From an uncultured Trueperaceae bacterium (GTDB lineage Bacteria > Deinococcota > Deinococci > Deinococcales > Trueperaceae): 34,038 bases of DNA. Shown in pieces: positions 1-8,381 of this stretch; positions within the stretch are counted from its first letter, which is position 1; each line of letters starts with the position of its first letter. Location of the stretch: the NCBI GenBank assembly GCA_937907415.1, contig CALCHY010000138.1:1-34038 (forward strand), written 5' to 3'. The notes below the pieces were generated by a model. That model searched no databases, was not told the DNA's origin, and saw nothing but the letters and a program-made list of their open reading frames with translations. A program made the translations under genes and the position numbers.

Positions 1-45
1 CTCATAATCGATTGGTCACTGGTTCAAATCCAGTAGGGCCCACCA
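1..45 (+). tRNA. tRNA-Met (CAT), 3' part only
   Basis: The window opens inside the anticodon loop. Loop bases CTCATAA (1-7) give anticodon CAT. They are followed by the 3' side of the anticodon stem (8-12), a five-base variable loop, a T arm with stem ACTGG/CCAGT and loop TTCAAAT, the 3' acceptor strand AGGGCCC, discriminator A, and an encoded CCA at 43-45. The 5' half lies outside the window. CAT can also mark initiator Met or a lysidine-modified Ile tRNA. The anticodon stem lacks the three G:C pairs typical of initiator tRNA, so elongator Met is preferred. Confidence 0.9.
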
Positions 46-56
46 CGTTCTAGACG

Positions 57-74
57 GCGTGATTGCCATCACGC
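57..74 (+). terminator. Hairpin after tRNA-Met
   Basis: GCGTGAT, loop TGCC, ATCACGC form a perfect 7-bp stem 11 bases after the tRNA CCA end. There is no U-tract, so it may act as a weak terminator or a 3' processing signal. Confidence 0.45.
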
Positions 75-163
75 TGCACCGATTCTCCGTCGTTCTTGTA
101 CGCGGCGGGTTTCAACCAGGACCTGTCCCGTTGGTGCGTAGTGAACATACCCGGTGAACCGCT

Positions 164-630
164 TTACTTCAGCGGAGGGTGGACCCTGCCCAAGCCGAAC
201 GGGGGAGCCTGCACCCAGTGAGGCTCGTGGACGGCCGCGCCGGTGTCGATGCGCCAGGTGAGCGCCTCCGAGTCGACGTGGCGTACGGCCCAGCTGTAGG
301 TGACGGGCTCGCCGAACTTCACCGTGTCGCGGTCGACGGTGAACGTCTCTATATTACGGGCGCGTCGTACACCGGGTGGACGGTGATGGTGACCGTCGCG
401 GAGGCGCGGGCGCTGGTGACCCTGAAAGTGAGCGCCTCACCACCTGAGTGAGCGCCACTCAGCGTGACCTGGAGGGGAGTGTCTTCGTCCGCCTCCACCT
501 CTAGCTCGTCAGCGGTGACGTCACGGGGAGTAGCCGGACCGCTCTCAGGGTTGGTGCACGCCGCCAGGACGAGCGTAAGCAAGCCAAGGAAGAGGACGCG
601 AAGTAGGTGACGGTGATGGCTGACTTTCAT
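164..630 (-). pseudogene. Frameshifted lipoprotein with Ig/cadherin-like repeats
   Basis: An ATG at 630 begins a lipoprotein signal peptide: basic start, hydrophobic core, lipobox LVLAAC. The next part reads like a beta-sandwich repeat (EVEADEDTPLQVTLSGAHSG) and ends in a stop at 349-351. One base out of register the protein appears to continue, as ETFTVDRDTVKFGEPVTYSW then RHVDSEALTWRIDTG, a typical Ig-like opening, until TAA at 164-166. The two parts join naturally at about 350, so the sequence suggests a single-base indel in what was a longer secreted multi-domain lipoprotein. The second part is also short, so the C-terminus is probably lost too. An assembly error is the main alternative. 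Confidence 0.6.
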
Positions 631-744
631 GCCGCTTCTCCAGACGCTGCAGCGAAATGCCTGGCAAGCGTCCCGCTGCCGCTTTTGCGTATTTCCGCCC
701 CTGGTGGCAGCGTTCGTGTCCGGGGCGGCTGGGTTGCTGCCTCG

Positions 745-1208
745 GGCAGGGTAACCCGTGGTCCCACCGATGTTCAGGAGGACGTGGAACAGTGCGCCCG
801 AGACGATCACCGCTCGGTTGAAGCTGCTCCCTTTGAGAATCGCCTTAAGGAGGAACCCGTGGAAGTCCTGCCGCGCAGCTTGTGTTCTGAACGCCTGCGC
901 CGCCACAGTCGCCACATGACCGCCAGTGCCGGGCTCAACGTCACCCCTATGAGGAGTGGCGCCAGGCAGCTCAGCCAGGCTGAGCCCCCCTGACCCCCAG
1001 CCGATTGGGAACGTGCGCCAGCGCGAACAGGGCTTGGGAGGCGAACGCCGCCAGGACGATCGCGGCGGTGACGCCTAGGCGCTGGAACTGGCGGTCTCAA
1101 GTTGTCAGGGCAGCACCTATGTCTAGAGCGGGTCTTGTACGGCGCCGGTGAGGGCCAGCCAAGGTGAAGCGAGCCAAGATAGAGAAGTCCGGCCAAGACC
1201 AAAGCCAC
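745..1208 (-). pseudogene. Remnant of a CPBP-family intramembrane protease
   Basis: No intact frame exists, but the minus strand carries pieces in the expected order of a CPBP (CAAX protease/bacteriocin-processing) protein in different frames. There is a hydrophobic start near 1208 (MALVLAGLLYLGSLHLGW). At about 998-1079 a segment contains LFALAHVPNR, resembling motif 2 (FxxxH). At about 750-860 another segment ends VSGALFHVLLN, resembling motif 3 (HxxxN). The motif 1 region (EExxxR) is not found between them. This suggests deletion plus frameshifts. Recognition rests on short motifs only. Confidence 0.4.
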
Positions 1209-1230
1209 AATTGGGGAATCAAGGGGGCCA

Positions 1231-3999
1231 TCACCTCGATGTTCCCGGGGCAGCCCTGCTTCCGGTTCGCACGATCCGGCTCAAGGCCCCACCGATCTCC
1301 CGCATAGCCTCCTCGAGCGTCAATCCCCGCCCCTCGTTCCAGGCCGACGCCAGCCTCGCGCCGCCCGGCAAGTCGCGGGCCAGGCTCACCTCGCGCGCTT
1401 GAGCCTCACGCGCCGGCTCCGACAGCGGCGCCCCCAGGGCCTCGCGTAACACTTCAGCCGCCCCCCACAAGTGCGCCGCCCGCCGCGTCTCGCCCTGCAT
1501 CAGCGCCAGGGTGGCGAACGCCTCGAACGCTATCGCTACGCCCGGCGCGTTGCCCGCCTCGTGGTCGATGGTCAGCGCCTCGTGGAACGCCGTTGCCGCC
1601 TGCTCGATGTCGCCTTGGCTCAGGGCCAGGTGTCCAAGATGGTTGAGGGACTCCGCCACCCCCAGCGCGTCGCCCAGTCCGCGCCTCAGCGTTAGGCTCT
1701 CCTGGTGGCGCTCCCGCGCGGCGCGGTGGTCACCCAGCTTGCTGGCCAGCAGCCCGAGGTTGCTCAACGCCACCGCCACGCTCCAGTCGTTGCCCAGGCC
1801 CCGCATCACCTCCAGGCTCTCCTCGAACAACGGGTGCGCCGCGGCGTAATCGCCCTGAGCGGCGTGCACCCCGCCGATGTTATAGAGCGAGGCGGCGATA
1901 CCCCAGGCGTGCCCTAGCTCGCGGCGGATGACCAGCGCTTCCCGATGCAGCGAGCGCGCCGCCGCAAGATCGCCGAGCGAGAACGCCAACGTCCCCGCCC
2001 CGCTCAAAGCCTTGGCCCTTACCGCCGTGCCTTGCTGCGCGGCGGGATGCCCGAGCAGCTCGGCGTACCAGGTTTGCCATTCACTCAGGTGGCCGCGCAG
2101 GGGCCAGTACTGCCACAGAGCCCCCATGATGCGCAGGCCGTCGTCCGGGTTCCCTGACTCGAGGGACCACGCCAGGGCGGAGCGCAGGTTGTCGCTCTCG
2201 CTCCGCAGCCGCTCGAGCCACGTCGACTGCTGGGCGCCCTTCAGCATCTGCTCGGCGCGTTCCGCTAGCACCACGAAGTACGCGCCGTGGCTGGCACGCA
2301 GGCGTTCTCGCTCGCTCGCGTGCGCCGCCAGCTTCTCCCTCGAGTAGTCGTACAGGAGGGGATGACGGTCGTAGCGCCCGCCGTCCACGACTCGCACCAA
2401 CGACTTGTCGACCAGCGACGCCAACCGCGCGATGCTTGCGTCCACCACCTGGGAGGCCGCCTCACGCGTGAAGCCGCCCGCGAACACCGCTAGCCCGCGC
2501 ATCGCTTGCCGTTCCAGTGGCTCGAGCAGTGCCCAGGAGTAATCGAACGTGGCGCGCAGGCTCTCGTGGCGTGGCGGCGCCGTGCGCGTGGTCGACACCA
2601 ACAGGTTCAGGCTCCGCTCCAACTCGTTGGCGATCTCCTCTACCGGCAGCAGCCCCACCCAGGCGGCGGCGAGCTCGATCGCTAACGGCAGCCCGTCCAC
2701 CAGTCGGCAGATCCGCGCCACGTGGGGCAACGTCGCGCCGTCGAGCCCGAAATCCAGCCGCGCGCGGCGCGCGCGTTGCCAGAACAGCGACACTGCCTCC
2801 TGGTACCGCGCCTCGGCCATGGTCAATCCAGCGGGCGGCAGGGGAAGCCCTCCCAGGCGGAACAGCTGCTCATCCGCCAGGCCGAGCCGTTCGCGCGAGG
2901 TGACTAGCAGCTTGAGGCCGGGGCATGCCGCCACGAGCGCCGCCAGGACGGTGGCGCCGGCGCTCAGCTGCTCGAAGTTGTCGATCACGATCAGCATGTG
3001 GCGCTCGCCGATGTGCCGGGCCAGCTCTTCCAGCGGCTGGTGCTCGCCGCTCAGCTTCAGCCCCAGCACCGACGCAAGTACGGGCACGGTGAGGTCGGGA
3101 GAGGTGACGGACTCCAGCGCCACGAAGTACACGCCACCCCGGAACCTGCCCTCCTGCGCCTCACCGGCCGCGGCCTGAAGCGCCAGGCTAGTCTTGCCCA
3201 CGCCACCCGCGCCGGCCAGCGTGATGAGCCTGGTGTCCGGCTCGGCCAACAGCCTGGCCAGCGCCACGAGTTCCGGATCGCGGCCGACGAAAGAGGTGGC
3301 GCGCTGCGGGAGGTTGTTGGGGGCGCCTCCCGCAGTCGGCACGGCGGCCTGCAACTGCTGTCGCGCTTCCTCGCGCGTGAGCTCGAAGGCGGGTCCGAAG
3401 TCACCGGCCGCCGCCGCCACCGTTTCGGCCCTGGCGCTGTTCCCGGCTGTAAGTAGCCGGTAGAGCCGCAACGCGACTTCATGCTCCGGCGGTCCGGCGC
3501 CCGCCAGGCCGAGCGCCGTCTCGGCCAGCCCCGTGGCCGCCCGGAAGTCGCTCACTGCGGCGTCGGCCTCGGCCAGGTCGAGCAGCGCGCGCCGCGCTCC
3601 GGCAGCCAGCAGCTCGCGCGTGGCGTAGACCCACTCCTCCAGCTCCACCCCGCAGTCGTTCAGGTGAAAGTGCGGAACGAACGCTCCGCGGTACAGCCGC
3701 ACGGCCGCCGCGGCGTCACGACCCTCCACCAGCTGCAGGAAGCGCGAAGCGTCGCTGACAACGGCGGCGCGCACCAGTTCGCCCTCGACCTCCACCGACC
3801 CCGCCGCTCCTTGGCGTAGTTGGAGCAGCGCCATGCGCACGCTGGTGGCGGGCTCCACCGCCGCGGGCCAGAACAGTTCCGCCAGGTGCCGCCGACTCTT
3901 GGTCCCCTCGAGCGCCAGGTAGGCGAGCAGCAACAGCGGCTTCTGCCGCCTGAAGCCGCTACCCTCCAGCTCGAGCGCGCCGAGCGTTCGCAGTTGCAT
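1231..3999 (-). CDS. SARP/AfsR-like regulator: BTAD, NB-ARC ATPase, TPR
   Basis: A 922-residue regulator of the large SARP class. Residues 1-65 look like the winged-helix DNA-binding domain (RRHLAELFWP, then VRMALLQLR). About 85-215 is the helical bacterial transcriptional activation domain. After the linker NNLPQRATSFVGRDPEL comes a STAND/NB-ARC ATPase with Walker A GAGGVGKT (263-270) and Walker B LIVIDNFEQ (336-344). The last third contains TPR-like repeats, for example ALSNLGLLASKLGDHRAA. Proteins of this family couple ligand or partner sensing and ATP turnover to activation of nearby promoters; the signal here is unknown. The start fits a -10 box six bases upstream. It is divergent from the lipoprotein gene at 4085, a plausible target. 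Confidence 0.9.
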   Translation of the reverse strand: MQLRTLGALELEGSGFRRQKPLLLLAYLALEGTKSRRHLAELFWPAAVEPATSVRMALLQLRQGAAGSVEVEGELVRAAVVSDASRFLQLVEGRDAAAAVRLYRGAFVPHFHLNDCGVELEEWVYATRELLAAGARRALLDLAEADAAVSDFRAATGLAETALGLAGAGPPEHEVALRLYRLLTAGNSARAETVAAAAGDFGPAFELTREEARQQLQAAVPTAGGAPNNLPQRATSFVGRDPELVALARLLAEPDTRLITLAGAGGVGKTSLALQAAAGEAQEGRFRGGVYFVALESVTSPDLTVPVLASVLGLKLSGEHQPLEELARHIGERHMLIVIDNFEQLSAGATVLAALVAACPGLKLLVTSRERLGLADEQLFRLGGLPLPPAGLTMAEARYQEAVSLFWQRARRARLDFGLDGATLPHVARICRLVDGLPLAIELAAAWVGLLPVEEIANELERSLNLLVSTTRTAPPRHESLRATFDYSWALLEPLERQAMRGLAVFAGGFTREAASQVVDASIARLASLVDKSLVRVVDGGRYDRHPLLYDYSREKLAAHASERERLRASHGAYFVVLAERAEQMLKGAQQSTWLERLRSESDNLRSALAWSLESGNPDDGLRIMGALWQYWPLRGHLSEWQTWYAELLGHPAAQQGTAVRAKALSGAGTLAFSLGDLAAARSLHREALVIRRELGHAWGIAASLYNIGGVHAAQGDYAAAHPLFEESLEVMRGLGNDWSVAVALSNLGLLASKLGDHRAARERHQESLTLRRGLGDALGVAESLNHLGHLALSQGDIEQAATAFHEALTIDHEAGNAPGVAIAFEAFATLALMQGETRRAAHLWGAAEVLREALGAPLSEPAREAQAREVSLARDLPGGARLASAWNEGRGLTLEEAMREIGGALSRIVRTGSRAAPGTSR

Positions 4000-4005
4000 C
4001 GCCCG

Positions 4006-4036
4006 ATTATAGGCGCGCGTTTACGCTCAGTTTACG
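4006..4036 (-). promoter_or_regulatory. SARP-like direct repeats plus -10 box, leaderless promoter
   Basis: On the minus strand CGTAAAC occurs at 4036-4030 and again at 4025-4019, separated by TGAG, so the repeats are 11 bp apart. Seven bases later comes a perfect TATAAT (4011-4006), then CGGGCG and the ATG at 3999. Family knowledge: SARP proteins bind heptamer direct repeats with 11-bp periodicity about 8 bp upstream of the -10. The layout fits autoregulation. The six-base distance from -10 to ATG predicts a leaderless mRNA. Confidence 0.7.
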
Positions 4037-4084
4037 GAGCGTGGTGCAGGTTGTCCGGGAGTCGAACCGAGAGGCGGTACGCAG

Positions 4085-5461
4085 ATGATCACAGGGTTCC
4101 ATCTCGAGCAAGCAGCGCCGAAGCGGCTTGGCCGCATCCTGGCTTTACTCCTCTTCGCGCTCCTCGGAGCCGCGTGCACCGGCCAAGGGTCGGCCGGCGA
4201 CGGCAACGAACCACCACCCACCGACGGTCCGCCCGGCGGTGGCTCCGCCTCGCAGCCGCTGCATGACACCATCGCCTACGCCCGCGCCGGCGGCGACGAG
4301 ATCCACCTGATCGGCCCCGACGGCGGCAACGACCGCGCCCTCTGGGCGCACGGTCGCGCCGATCCCGACGACGTCTACGACGTCTGGAGCATGGCCTGGA
4401 ACCCCGCCGCTACCGAACTCGCCTTCGTGAGCTCCCACGAGAACTGGTGTTCGCTCTACGCCTCGGACGTCTTCGCCATCGGCGCCGACGGCGAGGGTTA
4501 CCGTCGGATCACCCAAGCGCCCTCCTGCGCCGCGCTGGCAAGCTACCCCCAGGGAACGGTGCGCGTGCCCATCGTCAACAACAGTTACGACTCGTTCACC
4601 GGTTTCCTATACTTCCAGGGCGCCGCCAGCCTCCAGTCCGCCTTCCTGGCGCCGCTGGCGACGGGCATGGTGACGTTCGAGGACGTCGCCGACTTCGGCG
4701 CGGGCGACGACGGCCTGCAGGTGGGCGCGATCGTCTACGGCACCGAGCGCGAGATCGTTTTCTCGACGACCATCGACGTTGCCGCCGGCGCCACGGTGAC
4801 CACCGGCGAGACCTCCCTCTACCCTCCCTCCTCCACCTGGGAGGTGCGTTCGCCCAGCTGGAGCGCCGACGGCGCCAGGATCGCCCACCTCCTCAACTTC
4901 GACGGCCTCTGGCAACTGCCGCGCAACCCCGAGCCACTCGAGTTCGGAACCTCGCTTCTCGAGGGGGAGACAAGACCCAGCGACTTCGTGGCGTTGATGG
5001 CCGCCGGCCCGACCAGCGCCACCGCCGACCAACTGCTCTACGCCAAGTCGTTCGGCAACGCCGGCGTCTACCTGACCCTCGAGGGCAGCGCCGACGCCGG
5101 GGTGCCGTTGGTGACGGTCGACTCGCTCGAGGCGGTGTTGGGGCTGGCCTGGCTCCCCGACGGCAGCGGCTTCGTGTTTTCGGTCACCGAAGGTGACCCC
5201 TTCGGCGAGGGGTACAGCGCCAACCTTCATCACTACGACCTCGGAACCGACCAGATCACGCGCATCACATCGTTCGTAGGCGACTTCGCTGGGCAGCTGA
5301 GCGTCTCCGGTGACGGTCGGCGCCTGGTGTTCGAGCGCGCCGCGGAGCTCGACGGCTTCGGGGGCAGCCTGCTCGATCCCGACCTGTGGATCGTCGACAT
5401 CGACGGCGGCGGACTGGAGTTGCTGGTCGCGGACGCGTACGCACCAGCCTGGAGTCGCTAG
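4085..5461 (+). CDS. Lipoprotein with TolB/WD40-like beta-propeller
   Basis: A 458-residue exported lipoprotein. Residues 1-31 form a signal peptide with lipobox LLGAAC, then a Pro/Gly/Ser-rich tether (about 33-58). The rest contains repeated blades of the type seen in TolB and PD40 propellers: DEIHLIGPDGGNDR, AWNPAATELAFVS, SWSADGARIAHL, LAWLPDGSGFVFS, SVSGDGRRLVFERA and a final DLWIVDIDGGGLELL. Such propellers usually bind partner proteins or ligands at the cell surface; no enzyme motif is seen. GAGGCGG about 8-14 bases upstream is a possible ribosome site. It is divergent from the SARP-like gene and may be controlled by it. Confidence 0.8.
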   Translation: MITGFHLEQAAPKRLGRILALLLFALLGAACTGQGSAGDGNEPPPTDGPPGGGSASQPLHDTIAYARAGGDEIHLIGPDGGNDRALWAHGRADPDDVYDVWSMAWNPAATELAFVSSHENWCSLYASDVFAIGADGEGYRRITQAPSCAALASYPQGTVRVPIVNNSYDSFTGFLYFQGAASLQSAFLAPLATGMVTFEDVADFGAGDDGLQVGAIVYGTEREIVFSTTIDVAAGATVTTGETSLYPPSSTWEVRSPSWSADGARIAHLLNFDGLWQLPRNPEPLEFGTSLLEGETRPSDFVALMAAGPTSATADQLLYAKSFGNAGVYLTLEGSADAGVPLVTVDSLEAVLGLAWLPDGSGFVFSVTEGDPFGEGYSANLHHYDLGTDQITRITSFVGDFAGQLSVSGDGRRLVFERAAELDGFGGSLLDPDLWIVDIDGGGLELLVADAYAPAWSR

Positions 5462-5883
5462 GGCCAGCCTGTAGACGAACCGTGCGATGAGCACAACGGC
5501 CAGCGGTGCGTGGTTGGCACCACCGGTAACGCCGTGGCCCTCTCCAACGTGGTGATGGGCGCCACGGTGATCCTCGTCCTGGTGAACTGAGACCGTACGG
5601 TCTCGGCACCGGTGGGTCTCACGCCGGGGGCAGTGGCGCGAGACCACATAGGGCTAAAGTGAGGTGGTCAAGATGAGCGCCCTCATCCTGCTGTTCGCCT
5701 TCCGCCTTCAGCGCTTACGCGGCCGATGAGCAGCAAAAGATAGGTCCTGAGCATGTCCGACCAACGAAGCGCCTCAACGCGACAACGGCCCCGAGACGCG
5801 TCGCAAGGCAGAAGGAGCGACCCGAACGTGCCCGGCGGACCCGGCTTGGGGTCCCCCAGCGGTCAACCGAGAGGCTGCTGCTC
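5462..5883 (+). other. Gene-free stretch with palindromes before ftsH remnant
   Basis: No supportable gene. A perfect 16-bp palindrome GAGACCGTACGGTCTC lies at 5589-5604. A second imperfect inverted pair of the same core (GGTCTC near 5625, GAGACC near 5640) follows; these could terminate the lipoprotein transcript. A short hydrophobic frame starts at 5673 ([10 protein letters not shown]) but stops after 18 codons. An ATG at 5753 opens a Pro/Gly/Arg-rich frame ([15 protein letters not shown]) that resembles the usual FtsH N-terminal tail but is out of frame with 5884. Confidence 0.5.
5589..5604. repeat. 16-bp perfect palindrome GAGACCGTACGGTCTC
   Basis: Both arms match fully with no loop. It lies 127 bases after the lipoprotein stop. 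It could be a protein-binding site or part of a terminator; no U-tract follows. Confidence 0.5.
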
Positions 5884-7674
5884 ATGGTGGGCCTGTTCGT
5901 AGTCAACTACCTGGTCGTCTCGCTCTTCTTCCCCGCCGGCAGCGGTCCCGTCGAGATCCCCTACAACCTCTTCCGTGAGCAGGTCGAGGCGGGCAACGTG
6001 GTCTCCGTGGCGACCCGCGCCGACGTCATGCAGGGGGTCTTCGAAGACCCCGTCGCCGTGTCGGTGCCCGGTGCTGGCGGCCTCTTCACTGCGGCGGAGC
6101 CGGAGCCAGTCGAGGTCACGGCGTTCTCGACCACGCTGCCTTCGTTCCTCTCCCCTGGGCTCGATGACCTGCTGCTGGCGAACGGCGTGGAGATCAACGC
6201 CGAATGGCTCGAGACGCAGCGCAGCCCGCTGTTGACACTGCTGTTCTCCTTCGGGCCTGCCCTGCTGATGATCGGCCTGTTCGTCTGGTTCACTCGCCGC
6301 ATGGCGCGCGGGGCCGGCGGCGCGGGCGCAGGCATCGGCAACATGTTCGGCATGGGCTGGAGCCGCGCCAAGCGCTACGACAAGCAAGAGGACAAGGTGA
6401 CCTTCGAGGGCGTGGCCGGCATCGACGAGGCCGAGCACGAGCTCGCCGAGATCGTCGACTTCCTCAAACATCCCCAGAAGTACACGCGCCTCGGCGGGTC
6501 GGCCCCGAAAGGCGTGCTCCTGGTCGGCCAGCCAGGCACCGGCAAGACGCTCCTCGCCAAGGCCGTGGCGGGCGAGGCCGGGGTGCCGTTCTTCAGCATG
6601 AACGCCTCCGAGTTCGTGTAGATGATCGTCGGCGTGGGCGCCAGCAGCGAGCAGGAGCAGACCCTCAACCAGATCCTCACCGAGATGGACGGCTTCAGCA
6701 CCGAGGAGGGCGTCATCGTGCTGGCTGCCACCAACATGCCCGAGGTCCTCGACCCGGCCCTGCTGCGCGCCGGCCGCTTCGATCGACGCGTCACGGTGCA
6801 GCCGCCGGATAAGGTCGGACGTAAAGCCATACTCGAGGTGCACACCCGCAAGGTGCCGCTGGGGCCCGACGTCGACCTGACCGCCGTCGCTGCTATGACC
6901 CCCGGCTTGGTCGGCGCCGACCTGCGCAACCTCGTCAACGAGGCCGCCATCCTCGCCGCCAGGAACGGGCAGGACACGATCACGCAGGCCAACTTCGCCG
7001 ACTCGCTCGAGAAGATCATCCTCGGCCCCGAACGCAAGCTGCTCCTCAAGCGCGAGGACCGCGAACGCGTGGCGTTCCACGAGGCCGGCCACGCCATCCT
7101 TGGGCTGGTCGTACCCGGCGCCGACCCCGTCAGCCGCGTGACCATCACGCCGCGCGGCCAGTCCCTCGGCGTCACTTACCAGCGGCCGGAGGACGACCGC
7201 TACAACTACTCAGAGTCCTACCTGCGCGGCCGCATCATCGGCGCGCTTGGTGGCCGGGCGGCGGAAGAGGTCGTCTACGGCGACCGCACCACCGGCGCCG
7301 AGAACGACCTGCAACAGGTGACCCGCATGGCGCAGGGCATGGTCACCCGCTGGGGCATGAGCGAAGCCATCGGCCCCGTCGCCTTGGCGCCCGAGGGCGG
7401 CCAGTACCTCGGCGAAGCACAACCAGGTGTGTCGTCGGGCTTCAGCCAGGCGACTCACGAACGCGTCGACCTCGCCACCCGCCAGATCATCGAGGAGTGC
7501 TACCAGGAGGCGCTAAGACTCCTCAAGGAGCACAGGACCGAACTTGACAAGCTGGCGGCCGCCCTGATGGAGCATGAGTCGCTCGACGAGCGCGAGGTGC
7601 TCGAAGCGACCGGCATCCCTAGCCAGGTTGAGCACCGTGACCTGCCGGAGGTGCCCCCAAAGGGTGCTAGGTAG
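5884..7674 (+). pseudogene. ftsH: ftsH broken by an in-frame stop and Walker B deletion
   Basis: This reads as a membrane-bound AAA+ zinc protease FtsH. It has a transmembrane start ([15 protein letters not shown]), a periplasmic domain, a second membrane span ([20 protein letters not shown]), then the AAA domain with Walker A GQPGTGKT. After NASEFV a TAG (6619-6621) replaces the usual Glu and is followed at once by ATG, still in frame. Downstream, GVGASS joins directly to EQEQTLNQ. The 36-40 residues that normally lie between, including Walker B (FIDEID), are missing. The second region of homology ([12 protein letters not shown]), the zinc site HEAGH and the third ligand Asp (TTGAENDLQQ) are intact. 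The true 5' end may be at 5753 with a frameshift before 5884. As it stands it cannot hydrolyse ATP normally; an intact paralogue elsewhere is expected. Confidence 0.85.
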
Positions 7675-7694
7675 GCCAGGCCGTCACGCCGACC

Positions 7695-8381
7695 TCAGTG
7701 CTCCACCCGCCTGATCATGAGGTACGACCCGTACGCCATCAAGACCGCGAGGAGGAGACCCCAGAGGGTCGTTCCGAGCAGGCCTTGCGTGACGAACCAG
7801 GTGACGACGGTGCCCCACGAGCCCGAGCGGATCACGAGAATGATGGCTAGTGCGAGGACGATGCTTAGCCCGGTAAGGACGCTGGTGAGCACGACGCCAC
7901 CCCAACGCTTGGCGATCGCCGCGCACGTGTAGCCGAAGAGGAACAAGAGGCACGCGACGACGAAGTAGCTGAGTGCGGCTACGGGCAGTTGGCTGCCGCT
8001 TAGGCCGGGGATAGTGAAGTAGCCGTTCATGCCCCAGCCTCCGGTGGCCGCCTCGATGAGTGAGATCACCAGGTAGAAGGTGGCGAGGATGCCGGCCGTC
8101 GTCGCGGCGGTGAGGAGGGTGCCTAGGTGGAAGTCGCGCCGCGTGGTGCTCATGGCTTGGGAGAAGGGGAACGTGAGGGCGAGCGCCTGCCAGCCCACGA
8201 CGCTGAAGTACCAGAGCGGCGCGGCGACGGCGCCGCCCGCGAACTTGAGCTCGTCAGTTGGCACGAGCAGCAGGATGAGAATCGCCAGTAGGAACGCGCC
8301 TGACAGGATGACAAGGGGCATGCCGACGTACGTTCGGCGGTTGACGAACTGCAGTCTCATGACTGTGACGACCCTGGTCAT
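7695..8381 (-). CDS. ABC transporter permease, six-span type
   Basis: A 228-residue hydrophobic protein with about six transmembrane segments (for example MPLVILSGAFLLAILILLLV, WGGVVLTSVLTGLSIVLALA and TTLWGLLLAVLMAYGSYLMI) and a short basic tail (IRRVEH). Its ATG overlaps the stop of the upstream ATPase gene by four bases (ATGA), so the two are translationally coupled. It presumably forms the membrane part of an ABC exporter with the 8378-9280 product, as in YtrA-type operons of Gram-positive bacteria. The substrate is unknown; those systems often answer cell-wall-active antibiotics. Confidence 0.8.
   Translation of the reverse strand: MTRVVTVMRLQFVNRRTYVGMPLVILSGAFLLAILILLLVPTDELKFAGGAVAAPLWYFSVVGWQALALTFPFSQAMSTTRRDFHLGTLLTAATTAGILATFYLVISLIEAATGGWGMNGYFTIPGLSGSQLPVAALSYFVVACLLFLFGYTCAAIAKRWGGVVLTSVLTGLSIVLALAIILVIRSGSWGTVVTWFVTQGLLGTTLWGLLLAVLMAYGSYLMIRRVEH

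Noticed and set aside
1..45. tRNA 3' end as an att site of an integrated element
   Set aside because: No integrase and no second copy of the tRNA end in the window.
5462..5590. In-frame continuation after the lipoprotein stop ending in a hydrophobic stretch
   Set aside because: No start, and long open frames are expected at this GC content; stop readthrough has no support.
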